Shown here one piece after another: positions 43,520 through 51,636 of a stretch of DNA of 64,000 nucleotides. This DNA is from UBA995 sp035477115 (GTDB lineage Bacteria; Bacillota; Sulfobacillia; UBA995). The stretch is taken from assembly GCA_035477115.1 (NCBI GenBank), contig DATIKW010000042.1, forward strand, positions 44,838-108,837, in the 5' to 3' direction. The first letter of the stretch is position 1. Each line of letters starts with the position of its first letter. Under the pieces are notes generated by a model. It was not told where the DNA came from. It saw nothing but the letters and a program-made list of their open reading frames with translations, and did no database searches. The position numbers and the translations under genes were made by a program.

Positions 43520-43793
43520 AAGTCAACGCCCCTTCGCCCAAGGGCGAAAGGGCATCCTTTCGCGGTACCACCCTAGTACGCGCCGCCGGCGGTCGCCGGC
43601 TGCGCCTCGGTTTTCGCGTTCACGGGCGAACCCGGCCGGGCCTACGGAGACACATCACTCTCTCGTCCCGGCGGCTCCGGGGCGACTTCGGGCGGGTGCT
43701 CGGCCGGGCAACCTCTCAGCCTGCGGGCTGTCCCTCTCTGCGGGCCGGCGTCCCTTCCCTACTCATCCCCATCAATGCCGTTGCCGTTTGCTT
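43520..43793 (-). ncRNA. T-box riboswitch leader (valine), upstream of valS
   Basis: A 14-base T-box core AGGGTGGTACCGCG lies at 43574-43561 (minus), an exact match to the antiterminator consensus that pairs with the uncharged tRNA CCA end. Upstream is a structured stem I region with a purine-rich start (GATGAGTAGGG). A GTC codon (43686-43684) preceded by GAA is a candidate Val specifier. The leader runs from a start near 43793 to the terminator at 43551-43531. T-box leaders in front of synthetase genes raise transcription when the matching tRNA is uncharged. Confidence 0.9.
43531..43551 (-). terminator. T-box terminator before valS
   Basis: On the minus strand CCTTTCGCCC, loop TT, GGGCGAAGG: a 9-base-pair stem with one bulged base, followed by a weakly T-rich stretch (TTGACTTT). 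The T-box core just upstream can form the competing antiterminator using the 5' part of this stem. Confidence 0.75.
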
Positions 43794-43800
43794 TGCCCTC

Positions 43801-43829
43801 ATGATAAGCCGCGGCATTACAGCTGTCAA
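43801..43829 (-). promoter_or_regulatory. Sigma-70-type promoter of the T-box/valS transcript
   Basis: Minus strand: perfect -35 TTGACA (43829-43824), 17-base spacer, -10 TATCAT (43806-43801, 5 of 6). The predicted start near 43793 fits the beginning of the T-box leader. It lies in the 26-base-wide space just after the accC stop, so valS is transcribed separately from accC. Confidence 0.8.
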
Positions 43830-43855
43830 GGGATCCCGAATGCGGCGGGCCGGCG

Positions 43856-45232
43856 TCACTCGGCCGGCAGGCTCAGGCATGCGGGCAGGTCGCGACGGTC
43901 GATCCTGCCCAGCAGGTCGGCGAGGAACGTGGTGTTGTGCGCGGCGTCTCGAAAGGCGGGCGAGTCCAGGATCAGGCGATGCAGCGCCAGATTGGTGTTG
44001 ACCCCCTCGATCGCGACCTCCCGCATCGCCTGCCGCAGTCGCTCGATGGCATCCCGGCGGTCACGGCCCCGGACGATGACCTTGGCCAGGAGCGAATCGT
44101 AATGGTGAGGCACGCGGCATCCCGAGTACAGGTGGGAGTCGACCCTGACTCCCGGGCCGGCGGGCAGGTGGACCCGACCCACCGGACCCGGAGAAGGGCA
44201 GAAGGTCAGCGGGTCTTCCGCGCAGATCCGACACTCCATGGCCCATCCGTTCAGGGCGATGTCATCCTGGAGATAGCCGAGCGGCTCTCCCGCCGCGACC
44301 CGGAGTTGTTCAGCCACCAAATCGACCCCGGTAATCTCCTCCGTCACGGTGTGCTCTACCTGCAAGCGGGTGTTCAGTTCGATGATGAAGAACTCGCCCC
44401 CAGGGCTGACGAGGAACTCTACCGTGCCGGCGCTGGTGTAGCCGGCGGTCGCCGCGGCCCGCAGGGCGGCCCGGGTGACGGCTTCCGCGGTCGCGGACTC
44501 GAGCCCCGGCGACGGGGCCTCCTCGATCAGCTTCTGATGGCGCCGCTGCACCGAGCAGTTGCGAGTGCCCAGGTGGATGGCGTGACCCTGGTCGTCCGCG
44601 AGCACCTGCACCTCCACGTGCCGGCAATCAGGCAGGTAGCGTTCGAGGTACAGGCGCTCGTCCTTGAACAGGCGACCGGCTTTCTCCCGGGTCATCTCGA
44701 GGCACCGGCCGAGTTCGGCCTCATCCCCGACGAACTGGATACCCTTGCCCCCGCCGCCGCCCGCGGCCTTAAGGAGGGCAGGGTATCCGAGTTCGGCGGC
44801 CGCCACCTGGACGGCGTCCCGTGCGCCCTGCGCCGCGGCGAAAGGGAGGACGGGCAGCCCTGCGGCGGCCAGCATTTCCTTCGCGGCCAGCTTGTCGCCG
44901 ACCGCCCGGATGGTCGCGGGACGGGGGCCGATGAAAGCGAGATCGTGCTCGCGGCAAGCCTGGGCGAAGTCGGCGTTCTCGGAGAGGAAGCCATACCCGG
45001 GGTGAATCGCCTCTGACCCGGTCCGGCGGGCGGCCTCAATGAGGGCCATGGGGTCGAGGTAGGCGAGCGGGGGACCGATGGCAACCGCCTCGTCGGCCAA
45101 CAACACATGTAGCGACCCGGCGTCCACGTCCGTGAACACGGCCACCGACCGGATGTCCAGCCGGCGCAGGGTACGGATGATGCGCACCGCGATCTCGCCC
45201 CGGTTGGCGATGAGCACTCGCTTGAACACCAT
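43856..45232 (-). CDS. accC: Biotin carboxylase (acetyl/acyl-CoA carboxylase subunit)
   Basis: A 458-residue biotin carboxylase. N-terminal VLIANRGEIAVRIIRTLR, ATP-grasp region KAAGGGGGKGI, and the catalytic stretch ELNTRLQVEHTVTEEITG (usually EMN; here Glu-Leu-Asn). It carboxylates biotin on a carrier protein using bicarbonate and ATP. No biotin carrier (accB) or carboxyltransferase (accA/accD) gene is adjacent. So it may serve fatty-acid synthesis with subunits elsewhere, or an acyl-CoA or pyruvate carboxylase. Confidence 0.92.
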   Translation of the reverse strand: MVFKRVLIANRGEIAVRIIRTLRRLDIRSVAVFTDVDAGSLHVLLADEAVAIGPPLAYLDPMALIEAARRTGSEAIHPGYGFLSENADFAQACREHDLAFIGPRPATIRAVGDKLAAKEMLAAAGLPVLPFAAAQGARDAVQVAAAELGYPALLKAAGGGGGKGIQFVGDEAELGRCLEMTREKAGRLFKDERLYLERYLPDCRHVEVQVLADDQGHAIHLGTRNCSVQRRHQKLIEEAPSPGLESATAEAVTRAALRAAATAGYTSAGTVEFLVSPGGEFFIIELNTRLQVEHTVTEEITGVDLVAEQLRVAAGEPLGYLQDDIALNGWAMECRICAEDPLTFCPSPGPVGRVHLPAGPGVRVDSHLYSGCRVPHHYDSLLAKVIVRGRDRRDAIERLRQAMREVAIEGVNTNLALHRLILDSPAFRDAAHNTTFLADLLGRIDRRDLPACLSLPAE

Positions 45233-45380
45233 GCACCTCCTGCGCCCGCGGGAAATGGAGGCGAGTTCGCCGGACAGTTCCGCTCATCCTTGCGACCTCG
45301 CCCCGGCAACGAGTCATCGGAGCAAGGCTCCCGGTCAACTGCTACCTCGCCTACATACTATGGGAAAGAGTTGACGAAGG

Positions 45381-45590
45381 GTGGGGGTGGGGGCAATTCA
45401 TCGGGTCCGCCGGTTCAAGGTGCCCGGACGGGTGCTGACTCGACAAGTCGCGGTGATGCTGCTGGCGATCGGCGTGATCATCATCTTCCTTTCCATGCCC
45501 AATTGGATGTTGATCGCCTTTGGCATGCTCCTGGCCGCCGCCGGGTGGCTCCTGTACTCGCTCACCGGCCGGAGTCGCAGACGCTGGTAA
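45381..45590 (+). CDS. Small two-helix membrane protein
   Basis: A 69-residue protein with two hydrophobic segments (QVAVMLLAIGVIIIFLSMP and WMLIAFGMLLAAAGWLLYSL) and a basic C-terminal tail. No family recognised. GTG starts at 45381; downstream in-frame GTG codons (e.g. 45420, 45432) are alternatives. It lies 45 bases before the MFS gene and may share its transcript. The gap from 45233 to 45380 shows no other gene. Confidence 0.55.
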   Translation: MGVGAIHRVRRFKVPGRVLTRQVAVMLLAIGVIIIFLSMPNWMLIAFGMLLAAAGWLLYSLTGRSRRRW

Positions 45591-45635
45591 ACCTGGAGGT
45601 TGCGGCCGCCACCGGCGGGACAGGCTAGACCCATC

Positions 45636-46838
45636 ATGCGTTCGCAGATGCGCCTGCAATTGGCGGCCCTGGCCACGGTACCTTTCGTCATGGTCCTGGG
45701 CAATTCCATGTTGATCCCGATCTTGCCGCAGATCGCGGACCGACTGAACCTCGGACAGGCCCAGGTGGGACTCCTGATCACCGCCTTCTCGCTCCCCGCC
45801 GGCCTGACCATACCCTGGGCCGGATTGCTTTCGGATCGGGTTGGCCGGATCCGGGTGATCTCGCCCGCCTTGCTGCTATTTGGAGTGGGCGGTTTGGCGG
45901 CAGGTCTGGCAACTATCCTGGTGGAACACCCTTTCCCCTTCATGCTGGGTGCCCGGGTGCTTCAGGGAATAGGGGCCGGCGGCACCTACCAACTTGCCCT
46001 CGCGCTGGCCGGCGACATCTTTCAGACGTCCGAACGCAGCAAGGTCCTGGGGATCCTGGAATCGGCGAACGGGTTAGGCAAGGTAGTCAGCCCGTTGGCC
46101 GGCGCGGCCGTAGCGCTGGTCTTCTGGTCCGCTCCCTTCTTCGTGTATGGAGGACTGGCGATCCCGGCCGCCGCGCTGGTATGGTGGGCGGTCCGCGAAC
46201 CCGGGAGGTCCGGCAAGGTTCGCCCCTTCCGCGAGTACGTGCAGGCCCTCAAGCGAGTTTCCCGCCGCAAAGCGTTGCCGCTGGCCGCTTGCTTCCTGGC
46301 CGGCATGGTCTGCCTCTTGCTGCTGTTCGGCATGTTGGCCAACTTCTCGGACGTCCTTGCCCAGCGGTTCGGAGTTGCCGGGTTCGCCCGCGGGTTGATC
46401 ATCGCCATTCCCGTGCTCGGGCTGGCGCTCACCGCTTATCTGTCCGGCACGCTGTTACAGCGCCGAGGGGGCGGGCGGGCGCGAGGCGCCGTGCTCGCCG
46501 GTGTGGCCATGGCCGCGCTGGGGGGTGTGCCGTTGCCGTGGCTCAGTTCCGTCGCCTCGTGGGCGGCCAGCATCACCCTCACGGGGGTGGGAGTAGGCTT
46601 GGCCCTGCCGGCTCTGAATACGCTCGTGACCAGTTCCGCGCCATATGCGGGCAGGGGGTTGCTGACCGCGCTCTACGGCAGCATGCGCTTCCTGGGGGTG
46701 GCCGTAGGACCTCCCCTGTTCGGGATGGTGGAGGCATGGGGAGCCCTTCCCGTGTATCTCGGCGGTGCGGCATTAGGAGGGGCGGCGCTGGTGGTAGCCC
46801 TGGGATTCCTCGATCAGGCGAAATTACTGCGAGAATGA
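45636..46838 (+). CDS. MFS transporter
   Basis: A 400-residue major facilitator protein with 12 predicted helices. Helices 2-3 carry the MFS loop GLLSDRVGRIRVI (about 58-70). A second half with GTLLQRRGGGRARG echoes the same motif. The overall look is of the drug:H+ antiporter group of MFS; substrate unknown. The ATG at 45636 is chosen; a TTG at 45600 touches its own ribosome binding site and is unlikely. Confidence 0.85.
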   Translation: MRSQMRLQLAALATVPFVMVLGNSMLIPILPQIADRLNLGQAQVGLLITAFSLPAGLTIPWAGLLSDRVGRIRVISPALLLFGVGGLAAGLATILVEHPFPFMLGARVLQGIGAGGTYQLALALAGDIFQTSERSKVLGILESANGLGKVVSPLAGAAVALVFWSAPFFVYGGLAIPAAALVWWAVREPGRSGKVRPFREYVQALKRVSRRKALPLAACFLAGMVCLLLLFGMLANFSDVLAQRFGVAGFARGLIIAIPVLGLALTAYLSGTLLQRRGGGRARGAVLAGVAMAALGGVPLPWLSSVASWAASITLTGVGVGLALPALNTLVTSSAPYAGRGLLTALYGSMRFLGVAVGPPLFGMVEAWGALPVYLGGAALGGAALVVALGFLDQAKLLRE

Positions 46839-46917
46839 TGCCGCGGTCACGACCGCTGTCGTGATCACCGCCACGGTTGCGATCACGCCCGTGACTGCCG
46901 TTGTCGGCACCCCTGCT

Positions 46918-46946
46918 GTAGGGGCGGGTTCGGAACCCGCCCCTAC
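46918..46946. repeat. Dispersed palindrome, copy 5
   Basis: Perfect inverted repeat: arms GTAGGGGCGGGTTC and GAACCCGCCCCTAC around a central G, lying between the convergent MFS and ligase-like genes. The gap (46839-46993) has no gene; its first 78 bases are rich in short GTGATC/GATCAC-type repeats of unclear meaning. Confidence 0.9.
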
Positions 46947-46993
46947 CAGGAGAATCAGGCCGCGGCCAAGGCCGCTGGCCGCGGTCTCGACCT

Positions 46994-48019
46994 TCATGCC
47001 GTCTGGCGTTCCCGGGCCACACCCGGGAGACCATGGCGGATCATGGCCTCTTCAAGGATCCGGTTCACGAGTTCCGGGTAGGTCATCCCCGCGACCTCGG
47101 CCATTCGGGGCAAGTCGCTGAAGCCGGGGCGCATGCCGGGAAGCGGGTTCACTTCGAGGACGTTGGGTACGCCGTCTGCATCAAGACGCAAGTCAACCCG
47201 GACGACGTCGAGACAGCCCAGAGCGCGACTCCCCCGCAACGCGATTGACCGGAGAAGTTCCGCGTCGAGCGCGGTCACCGGAGCAGGACACAGGTAGTAC
47301 TTCCCGTCATCCCATTCCCGCTTGAACTGGTAGGAGTAGACACGACCATGATCCACCGGGCATGGCTCGAAGTTCACCTCGATGATCGGCAGGAAGTAGG
47401 GCTCGTCGTTGCCCAGGATGCCGACGGTGAACTCCCGCCCCGACAGGAACTCCTCAATGAGGGCCGGCTGCCGGTACCAGCGATGGACATGCGCTACCAT
47501 CTGCTCAAGCGCTGACTGGTCATAGACCACGGATTCCGGTCCAATCCCCATGGAAGAACCCTCATGGGCCGGCTTCACGAACAACGGATACCGCAAGTGG
47601 TGGGTGCCCGGGACCGCGCCCGGCTCGACCACTTCGAAGGCCGGCGTGGGTATGCCTTCGGCCATGAAGACTCGTTTCGCCATGGGTTTGTCGAGGCTCA
47701 GCGCCAGCGCCAAGACACCCGAACCGACGTACGGTATTCCCAACATCTCCAACATGGCCGGGAAGTGGGACTCCCGGCTCTCGCCCCTCAAGCCTTCCGC
47801 CATGTTGAAGACGATATCCAGCTGGCCATTCCTCAGGACAGGCCACGCGAACTCGTTGGCCTCCACCCTCACGACTTCGTGTCCGTCTTGGCGAAGTGCG
47901 TCAGTCAGTGACTCGATCGTTTCCTCGCCGTCGAGTTCGGCGTGAATGTCCGGAGGTTCGTCTTCCGCGGGCAACTCATCTTTCCCCAGATTATAGAGCA
48001 GACCCACTCTCAGTCCCAT
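46994..48019 (-). CDS. D-alanine--D-alanine ligase-like ATP-grasp protein
   Basis: A 341-residue ATP-grasp enzyme. DIVFNMAEGLRGESRESHFPAMLE (residues about 68-91 in two motifs) matches the Ddl substrate loop, then YPLFVKPAHEGSSMGIG is the ATP lid, and RVDLRLDADG / VLEVNPLPGM give the metal-binding end. Compared with Ddl it has extra sequence around the omega-loop (FEPCPVDHG, KYYLCPAP), so it may ligate a different amino acid or dipeptide. ATG 48019 follows GGGAGGG by 11 bases. It has its own promoter. Confidence 0.8.
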   Translation of the reverse strand: MGLRVGLLYNLGKDELPAEDEPPDIHAELDGEETIESLTDALRQDGHEVVRVEANEFAWPVLRNGQLDIVFNMAEGLRGESRESHFPAMLEMLGIPYVGSGVLALALSLDKPMAKRVFMAEGIPTPAFEVVEPGAVPGTHHLRYPLFVKPAHEGSSMGIGPESVVYDQSALEQMVAHVHRWYRQPALIEEFLSGREFTVGILGNDEPYFLPIIEVNFEPCPVDHGRVYSYQFKREWDDGKYYLCPAPVTALDAELLRSIALRGSRALGCLDVVRVDLRLDADGVPNVLEVNPLPGMRPGFSDLPRMAEVAGMTYPELVNRILEEAMIRHGLPGVARERQTA

Positions 48020-48188
48020 GGGACCCTTACTCCCTCCCGGGCACTTGGTGTAACTCGCAACCAGCTAACAACATACTGCCAACCCACCCGAGTGCTGAGA
48101 GTTCCGCCCGTATCCCCCGCCATCGCCTCCTCCCGCCGCACCATCCCGCGGCTCTACTCGGCCGGCAATCCCGGCAAATCTCGTGTCC

Positions 48189-48216
48189 ATTATACGATCG
48201 CCGCTTACAAAGTCAA
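48189..48216 (-). promoter_or_regulatory. Sigma-70-type promoter of the ligase-like gene
   Basis: Minus strand: -35 TTGACT (48216-48211, 5 of 6), 16-base spacer, perfect -10 TATAAT (48194-48189). Transcription would start near 48182, about 160 bases upstream of the ATG. Confidence 0.75.
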
Positions 48217-48253
48217 CCGTTTTCTGCGCGCCGCCGGGGCTGCCGAGCGGCCA

Positions 48254-48283
48254 TTGCCGCGGGCGAGAAACAGGTGTTATAGT
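48254..48283 (+). promoter_or_regulatory. Candidate promoter of the EamA transporter gene
   Basis: -35 TTGCCG (48254-48259), 18-base spacer, -10 TATAGT (48278-48283). Matches are 4 and 5 of 6. The start would be about 30 bases upstream of ATG 48320. Confidence 0.4.
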
Positions 48284-48319
48284 GAGGCCGGTGATGATAA
48301 TGGCTCCAAGGCCCGAGGG

Positions 48320-49234
48320 ATGATGGGAAAAGCAGCTCGAGCGATCCGCGCCGATGCCGCGTTGTTGGTTGTTTCCCTGATCTGGGGCTTCACCTTCGTC
48401 ACCGTGAAGCTCGCCATCGAAGAGTTCCCTGCCCTGAATTTCCTTGCGGTACGCTTCTGGGTCGCCTCGGCCGTAATGCTGCTCTTGTTCCGCCGGAGGA
48501 TCCGGGCCGCCCTGCCCCGCACCCTGGTACCAGGATGCTTGATCGGGGCCTTCTTGTTCGGAGGATTCGTCCTGCAGACCTTCGGACTCGGGCTCACCTC
48601 AGCATCCAAAGCCGGTTTCATCACCGGGCTGTCGGTGGTGCTGGTACCGCTCATCTCGGGCGTGATCCTGCGGCAGGGCCTCTCTCGAATGGTAGTGGCA
48701 GGCGTGCTGGCGGCCACCTTGGGGCTGGGTCTGCTCACCCTGGAGGGCACGCTGGCCCCTAACCGGGGAGATCTCCTGGTTCTAGGAGGGGCCGTCTTCT
48801 TCGCCCTGCACATCATCAGCGTAGGGCGGTATGCCCCCGGGCACGATCCGATGGCCCTGGCCGCGCTGCAACTTGGGACGGTCGCCATGCTCAGCACGCT
48901 GTCAGCCGCTGCCACCGGCGGCTGGACCCCGATCCCGCAGGCGGCTTGGCCCGCCATCCTGCTCACCGGGATATTGGCCAGCGCGCTGGCCATGGCTGTG
49001 CAGAACTGGGCGCAACGGGATACGACCGCCACCCATACCGCTCTGATCTTCGCCACGGAACCGGTCTTTGCGGCGCTGGGAGGCTATCTGCTGGCAGGAG
49101 AAATCTTGGGCGTACGAGCCTGGCTAGGTGGCGCACTCATCATCCTTGGGAACGTCGTCGCCGAACTGCCGGAGTTCCCCCGGCCCGCTCGGATAGGTCT
49201 CGGGCAGAACGACCCGGTCGGCGGGAGACAGTAA
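48320..49234 (+). CDS. EamA/DMT family transporter
   Basis: A 304-residue ten-helix transporter of two EamA repeats (first: LLVVSLIWGFTFVTVKLAI; second: LLVLGGAVFFALHIISVGRY). Family members export amino acids, metabolites or drugs; substrate unknown. GAGGG precedes ATG 48320; a second ATG follows directly. The last 37 codons overlap the lon gene on the opposite strand by 111 bases. Confidence 0.88.
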   Translation: MMGKAARAIRADAALLVVSLIWGFTFVTVKLAIEEFPALNFLAVRFWVASAVMLLLFRRRIRAALPRTLVPGCLIGAFLFGGFVLQTFGLGLTSASKAGFITGLSVVLVPLISGVILRQGLSRMVVAGVLAATLGLGLLTLEGTLAPNRGDLLVLGGAVFFALHIISVGRYAPGHDPMALAALQLGTVAMLSTLSAAATGGWTPIPQAAWPAILLTGILASALAMAVQNWAQRDTTATHTALIFATEPVFAALGGYLLAGEILGVRAWLGGALIILGNVVAELPEFPRPARIGLGQNDPVGGRQ

Positions 49235-51580
49235 CTCGGCGGGGAAACGCTGAGCGAGAGCCACATCGAGCACCTGGTCCATGTGGTCGACGAGGACCAC
49301 CTGCAGCTCCTGGCGTACCGCCAGTGGGATTTCCACGAGGTCTTTCTCGTTCTCCCGCGGCAGCACCATGATCTTCATCCCCGAACGGTGGGCGCCCAGC
49401 GCCTTCTCCTTGATCCCGCCGACCGGCAAGACCCGGCCGCGTAAGGTTATCTCTCCGGTCATGGCCACGTCGCGACGCACCGTACGGTTGGCCAGCGCGG
49501 AGACGACGGCCGTCGCCATGGCGATCCCGGCGGATGGACCTTCCTTGGGCATGGCCCCCTCGGGGATGTGCACGTGCAGATCATATCGCTCGTGAAAGTC
49601 CTCCTCGATCCCGAACTCGCGGGCGCGGGAACGGATGTAGCTGAAGGCGGCCTGCGCCGACTCGCGCATGATCTCGCCGAGCTTGCCGGTCAGCAGGAGC
49701 GTGCCCTTGCCCCGCATCACCGTTACCTCGATGGGCATGATGTCGCCGCCCGACTCGGTGACGGCCACCGCCGTCGCCACGCCCACTTCATCGTCCTTCT
49801 CCGCGAGGTTGATGCGGTAGCGCGGCGGGCCAAGGAAGTGGTGCAGCCCGTCGGGCTTCAGGGTGCCATGGCCGGCGCCGCCCTCGACCAGATCTCGGGC
49901 CACTTTGCGGCAGATGGCGGCCAATTCCCGTTCAAGCCCCCGGACTCCCGCCTCCCGGGTGTACTCCTCGATCAACCGCCGTAACACCGCTTCTCCGATC
50001 TCCAGGTGGCCCCGATGCAATCCGTGTTCCACGAGGATGCGGGGGAGCAGATGCTTGGCTGCGATGACTACCTTCTCGTCCTCGGTGTATCCCGGAAGGT
50101 TGATGACTTCCATGCGGTCGAGCAGGGGACGGGGGATGGAGTGGTGGCTGTTGGCGGTGGTGATGAACATCACCTTGGACAGGTCAAACGGGATCTCGAG
50201 ATAGTGGTCGCTGAAAGCGTGATTCTGTTCCGGATCGAGTACCTCCAAGAGGGCAGCGGCGGGGTCGCCGCGAAAATCGCTCGCCAACTTGTCGATCTCG
50301 TCCATCAGGAATACCGGGTTGCGGGAACCTGCCCGCCGCATTCCCTGAAGGATCCGGCCCGGCAACGCTCCTACGTAGGTGCGGCGATGGCCGCGAATCT
50401 CCGCCTCGTCGCGAACTCCTCCGAAGGAGACGCGGACAAACCGCCGATCCAGCGCGCGAGCGACCGAACGCGCAACCGACGTCTTGCCGGTTCCCGGAGG
50501 TCCAACCAGACACAAGATGGGGCCCCGCAAGTCCTTCGCCAGTTGGCGGATCGCCAAGTACTCCAGTATGCGCTCCTTGGGCTTCTCAAGACCGTGATGA
50601 TCCTGATCGAGGATCTCGCGGGCTCTCGCTACCTCCAGGCGATCGGGAGTCTCACTGCTCCACGGCAGTGCCACCAGCCAATCGAGGTAGTTGCGGACCA
50701 CGACTGCCTCGGCGGCCATCGGCGGCATCTTCTCGAGCCGGTCGAGTTCTCTTGAGGCGCGCTCCTCGACCTCGGCCGGCAGGCGGGCGGCGGCGATCTT
50801 CTGCCGGTAATCGTCCACTTCGCCCGTCCTGTCCTCTTTATCTCCGAGTTCCTTGTGGATCGCTTTGAGCTGTTCGCGCAGGTAGTACTCCTTCTGCGCC
50901 TTCTCCATCTGCTTGCGGACTCGACTCGAGATCTTGCGCTCGAGTTCCAAGATCTCCGTCTCGCGGCCGAGTATCCGGCTCAGCAGTTCGAGGCGTACTG
51001 CGGGGTCCACTGCCTCCAAGAGGTCCTGCCGGTCCTCCGGCTTGAGGATGCCATGCATGTGAGCCGCGAGCACGTCTGCCATCCGACCAGGCCGGTCCTC
51101 GGTCATGGCCGAAGCCAGGGTCTCGGCGGGGATGCGCTTCGACCACTTGATGTACTGCTCATACTGCTGGACGACCGCTCGCATCAGCGCTTCGGTTGCC
51201 GGCATCCGGAGGTCGGGCGAGTTCAGATCCTCGGCCCTTACCCGGAAGCAGGGCTCCTTGGCGGTATATTCCTGGACCCTGATCCGGGCGATGCCTTCCA
51301 CCAGGACCCGGACGGTGCCGCTTGCCAGCTTGGTGAGCTGCTTGACTTCCGCGAGCGTGCCGATATCGTGGATGTCCGGGGGCTCCGGATAGTCCTGCCT
51401 CGTGTCCCGTTGGCCGGCGAGGACGATCAACCGGTCGCCCGCCAGAGCTTCTTCCACGGCGATCACCGAGCGTTCTCTGCCCACCTCGAGGTGAACGACC
51501 ATGTGCGGGAAGACCAGCATGCCCCTCAGCGCCAGCAGGGGATAAGCCCGGTTGTCGGCCGGCCGGCACGACCGGTTCAC
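49124..51580 (-). CDS. lon: ATP-dependent protease Lon
   Basis: An 818-residue Lon: N-terminal substrate domain (YPLLALRGMLVFPHMV), coiled coil, AAA+ with Walker A VGPPGTGKTSVARSVAR, and the protease domain with the catalytic Ser in KEGPSAGIAMA and Lys in GGIKEKALGAHR. It degrades damaged and regulatory proteins. GTG 51580 follows TTAGGAGG. The C-terminal 40 residues (after the usual end near VLDVAL) form an extension rich in Pro and Asp that overlaps the convergent EamA gene. Confidence 0.96.
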   Translation of the reverse strand: MNRSCRPADNRAYPLLALRGMLVFPHMVVHLEVGRERSVIAVEEALAGDRLIVLAGQRDTRQDYPEPPDIHDIGTLAEVKQLTKLASGTVRVLVEGIARIRVQEYTAKEPCFRVRAEDLNSPDLRMPATEALMRAVVQQYEQYIKWSKRIPAETLASAMTEDRPGRMADVLAAHMHGILKPEDRQDLLEAVDPAVRLELLSRILGRETEILELERKISSRVRKQMEKAQKEYYLREQLKAIHKELGDKEDRTGEVDDYRQKIAAARLPAEVEERASRELDRLEKMPPMAAEAVVVRNYLDWLVALPWSSETPDRLEVARAREILDQDHHGLEKPKERILEYLAIRQLAKDLRGPILCLVGPPGTGKTSVARSVARALDRRFVRVSFGGVRDEAEIRGHRRTYVGALPGRILQGMRRAGSRNPVFLMDEIDKLASDFRGDPAAALLEVLDPEQNHAFSDHYLEIPFDLSKVMFITTANSHHSIPRPLLDRMEVINLPGYTEDEKVVIAAKHLLPRILVEHGLHRGHLEIGEAVLRRLIEEYTREAGVRGLERELAAICRKVARDLVEGGAGHGTLKPDGLHHFLGPPRYRINLAEKDDEVGVATAVAVTESGGDIMPIEVTVMRGKGTLLLTGKLGEIMRESAQAAFSYIRSRAREFGIEEDFHERYDLHVHIPEGAMPKEGPSAGIAMATAVVSALANRTVRRDVAMTGEITLRGRVLPVGGIKEKALGAHRSGMKIMVLPRENEKDLVEIPLAVRQELQVVLVDHMDQVLDVALAQRFPAELLSPADRVVLPETYPSGPGELRQFGDDVPKDDECAT

Positions 51581-51636
51581 ACGTTCCCGCCTCCTAAGAA
51601 CCCCAATCTAACTGCAAGATTGCTGCTACATCTTAT

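Larger units (their letters stand above)
48020..48319. other. Divergent intergenic region of 300 bases
   Basis: No gene found. It carries a promoter for the minus-strand ligase-like gene (48189-48216) and a candidate promoter for the plus-strand EamA gene (48254-48283). The ligase-like gene thus has a leader of about 160 bases, GC-rich with several purine runs (GGCGGGAGGAGGCG), in which I could not identify a known riboswitch. Confidence 0.6.

Noticed and set aside
46839..46917. Small plus-strand gene after the MFS transporter
   Set aside because: The short frame is low-complexity (Ala, Val, Thr), runs through the palindrome and into the opposite ligase-like gene, and has no ribosome binding site.
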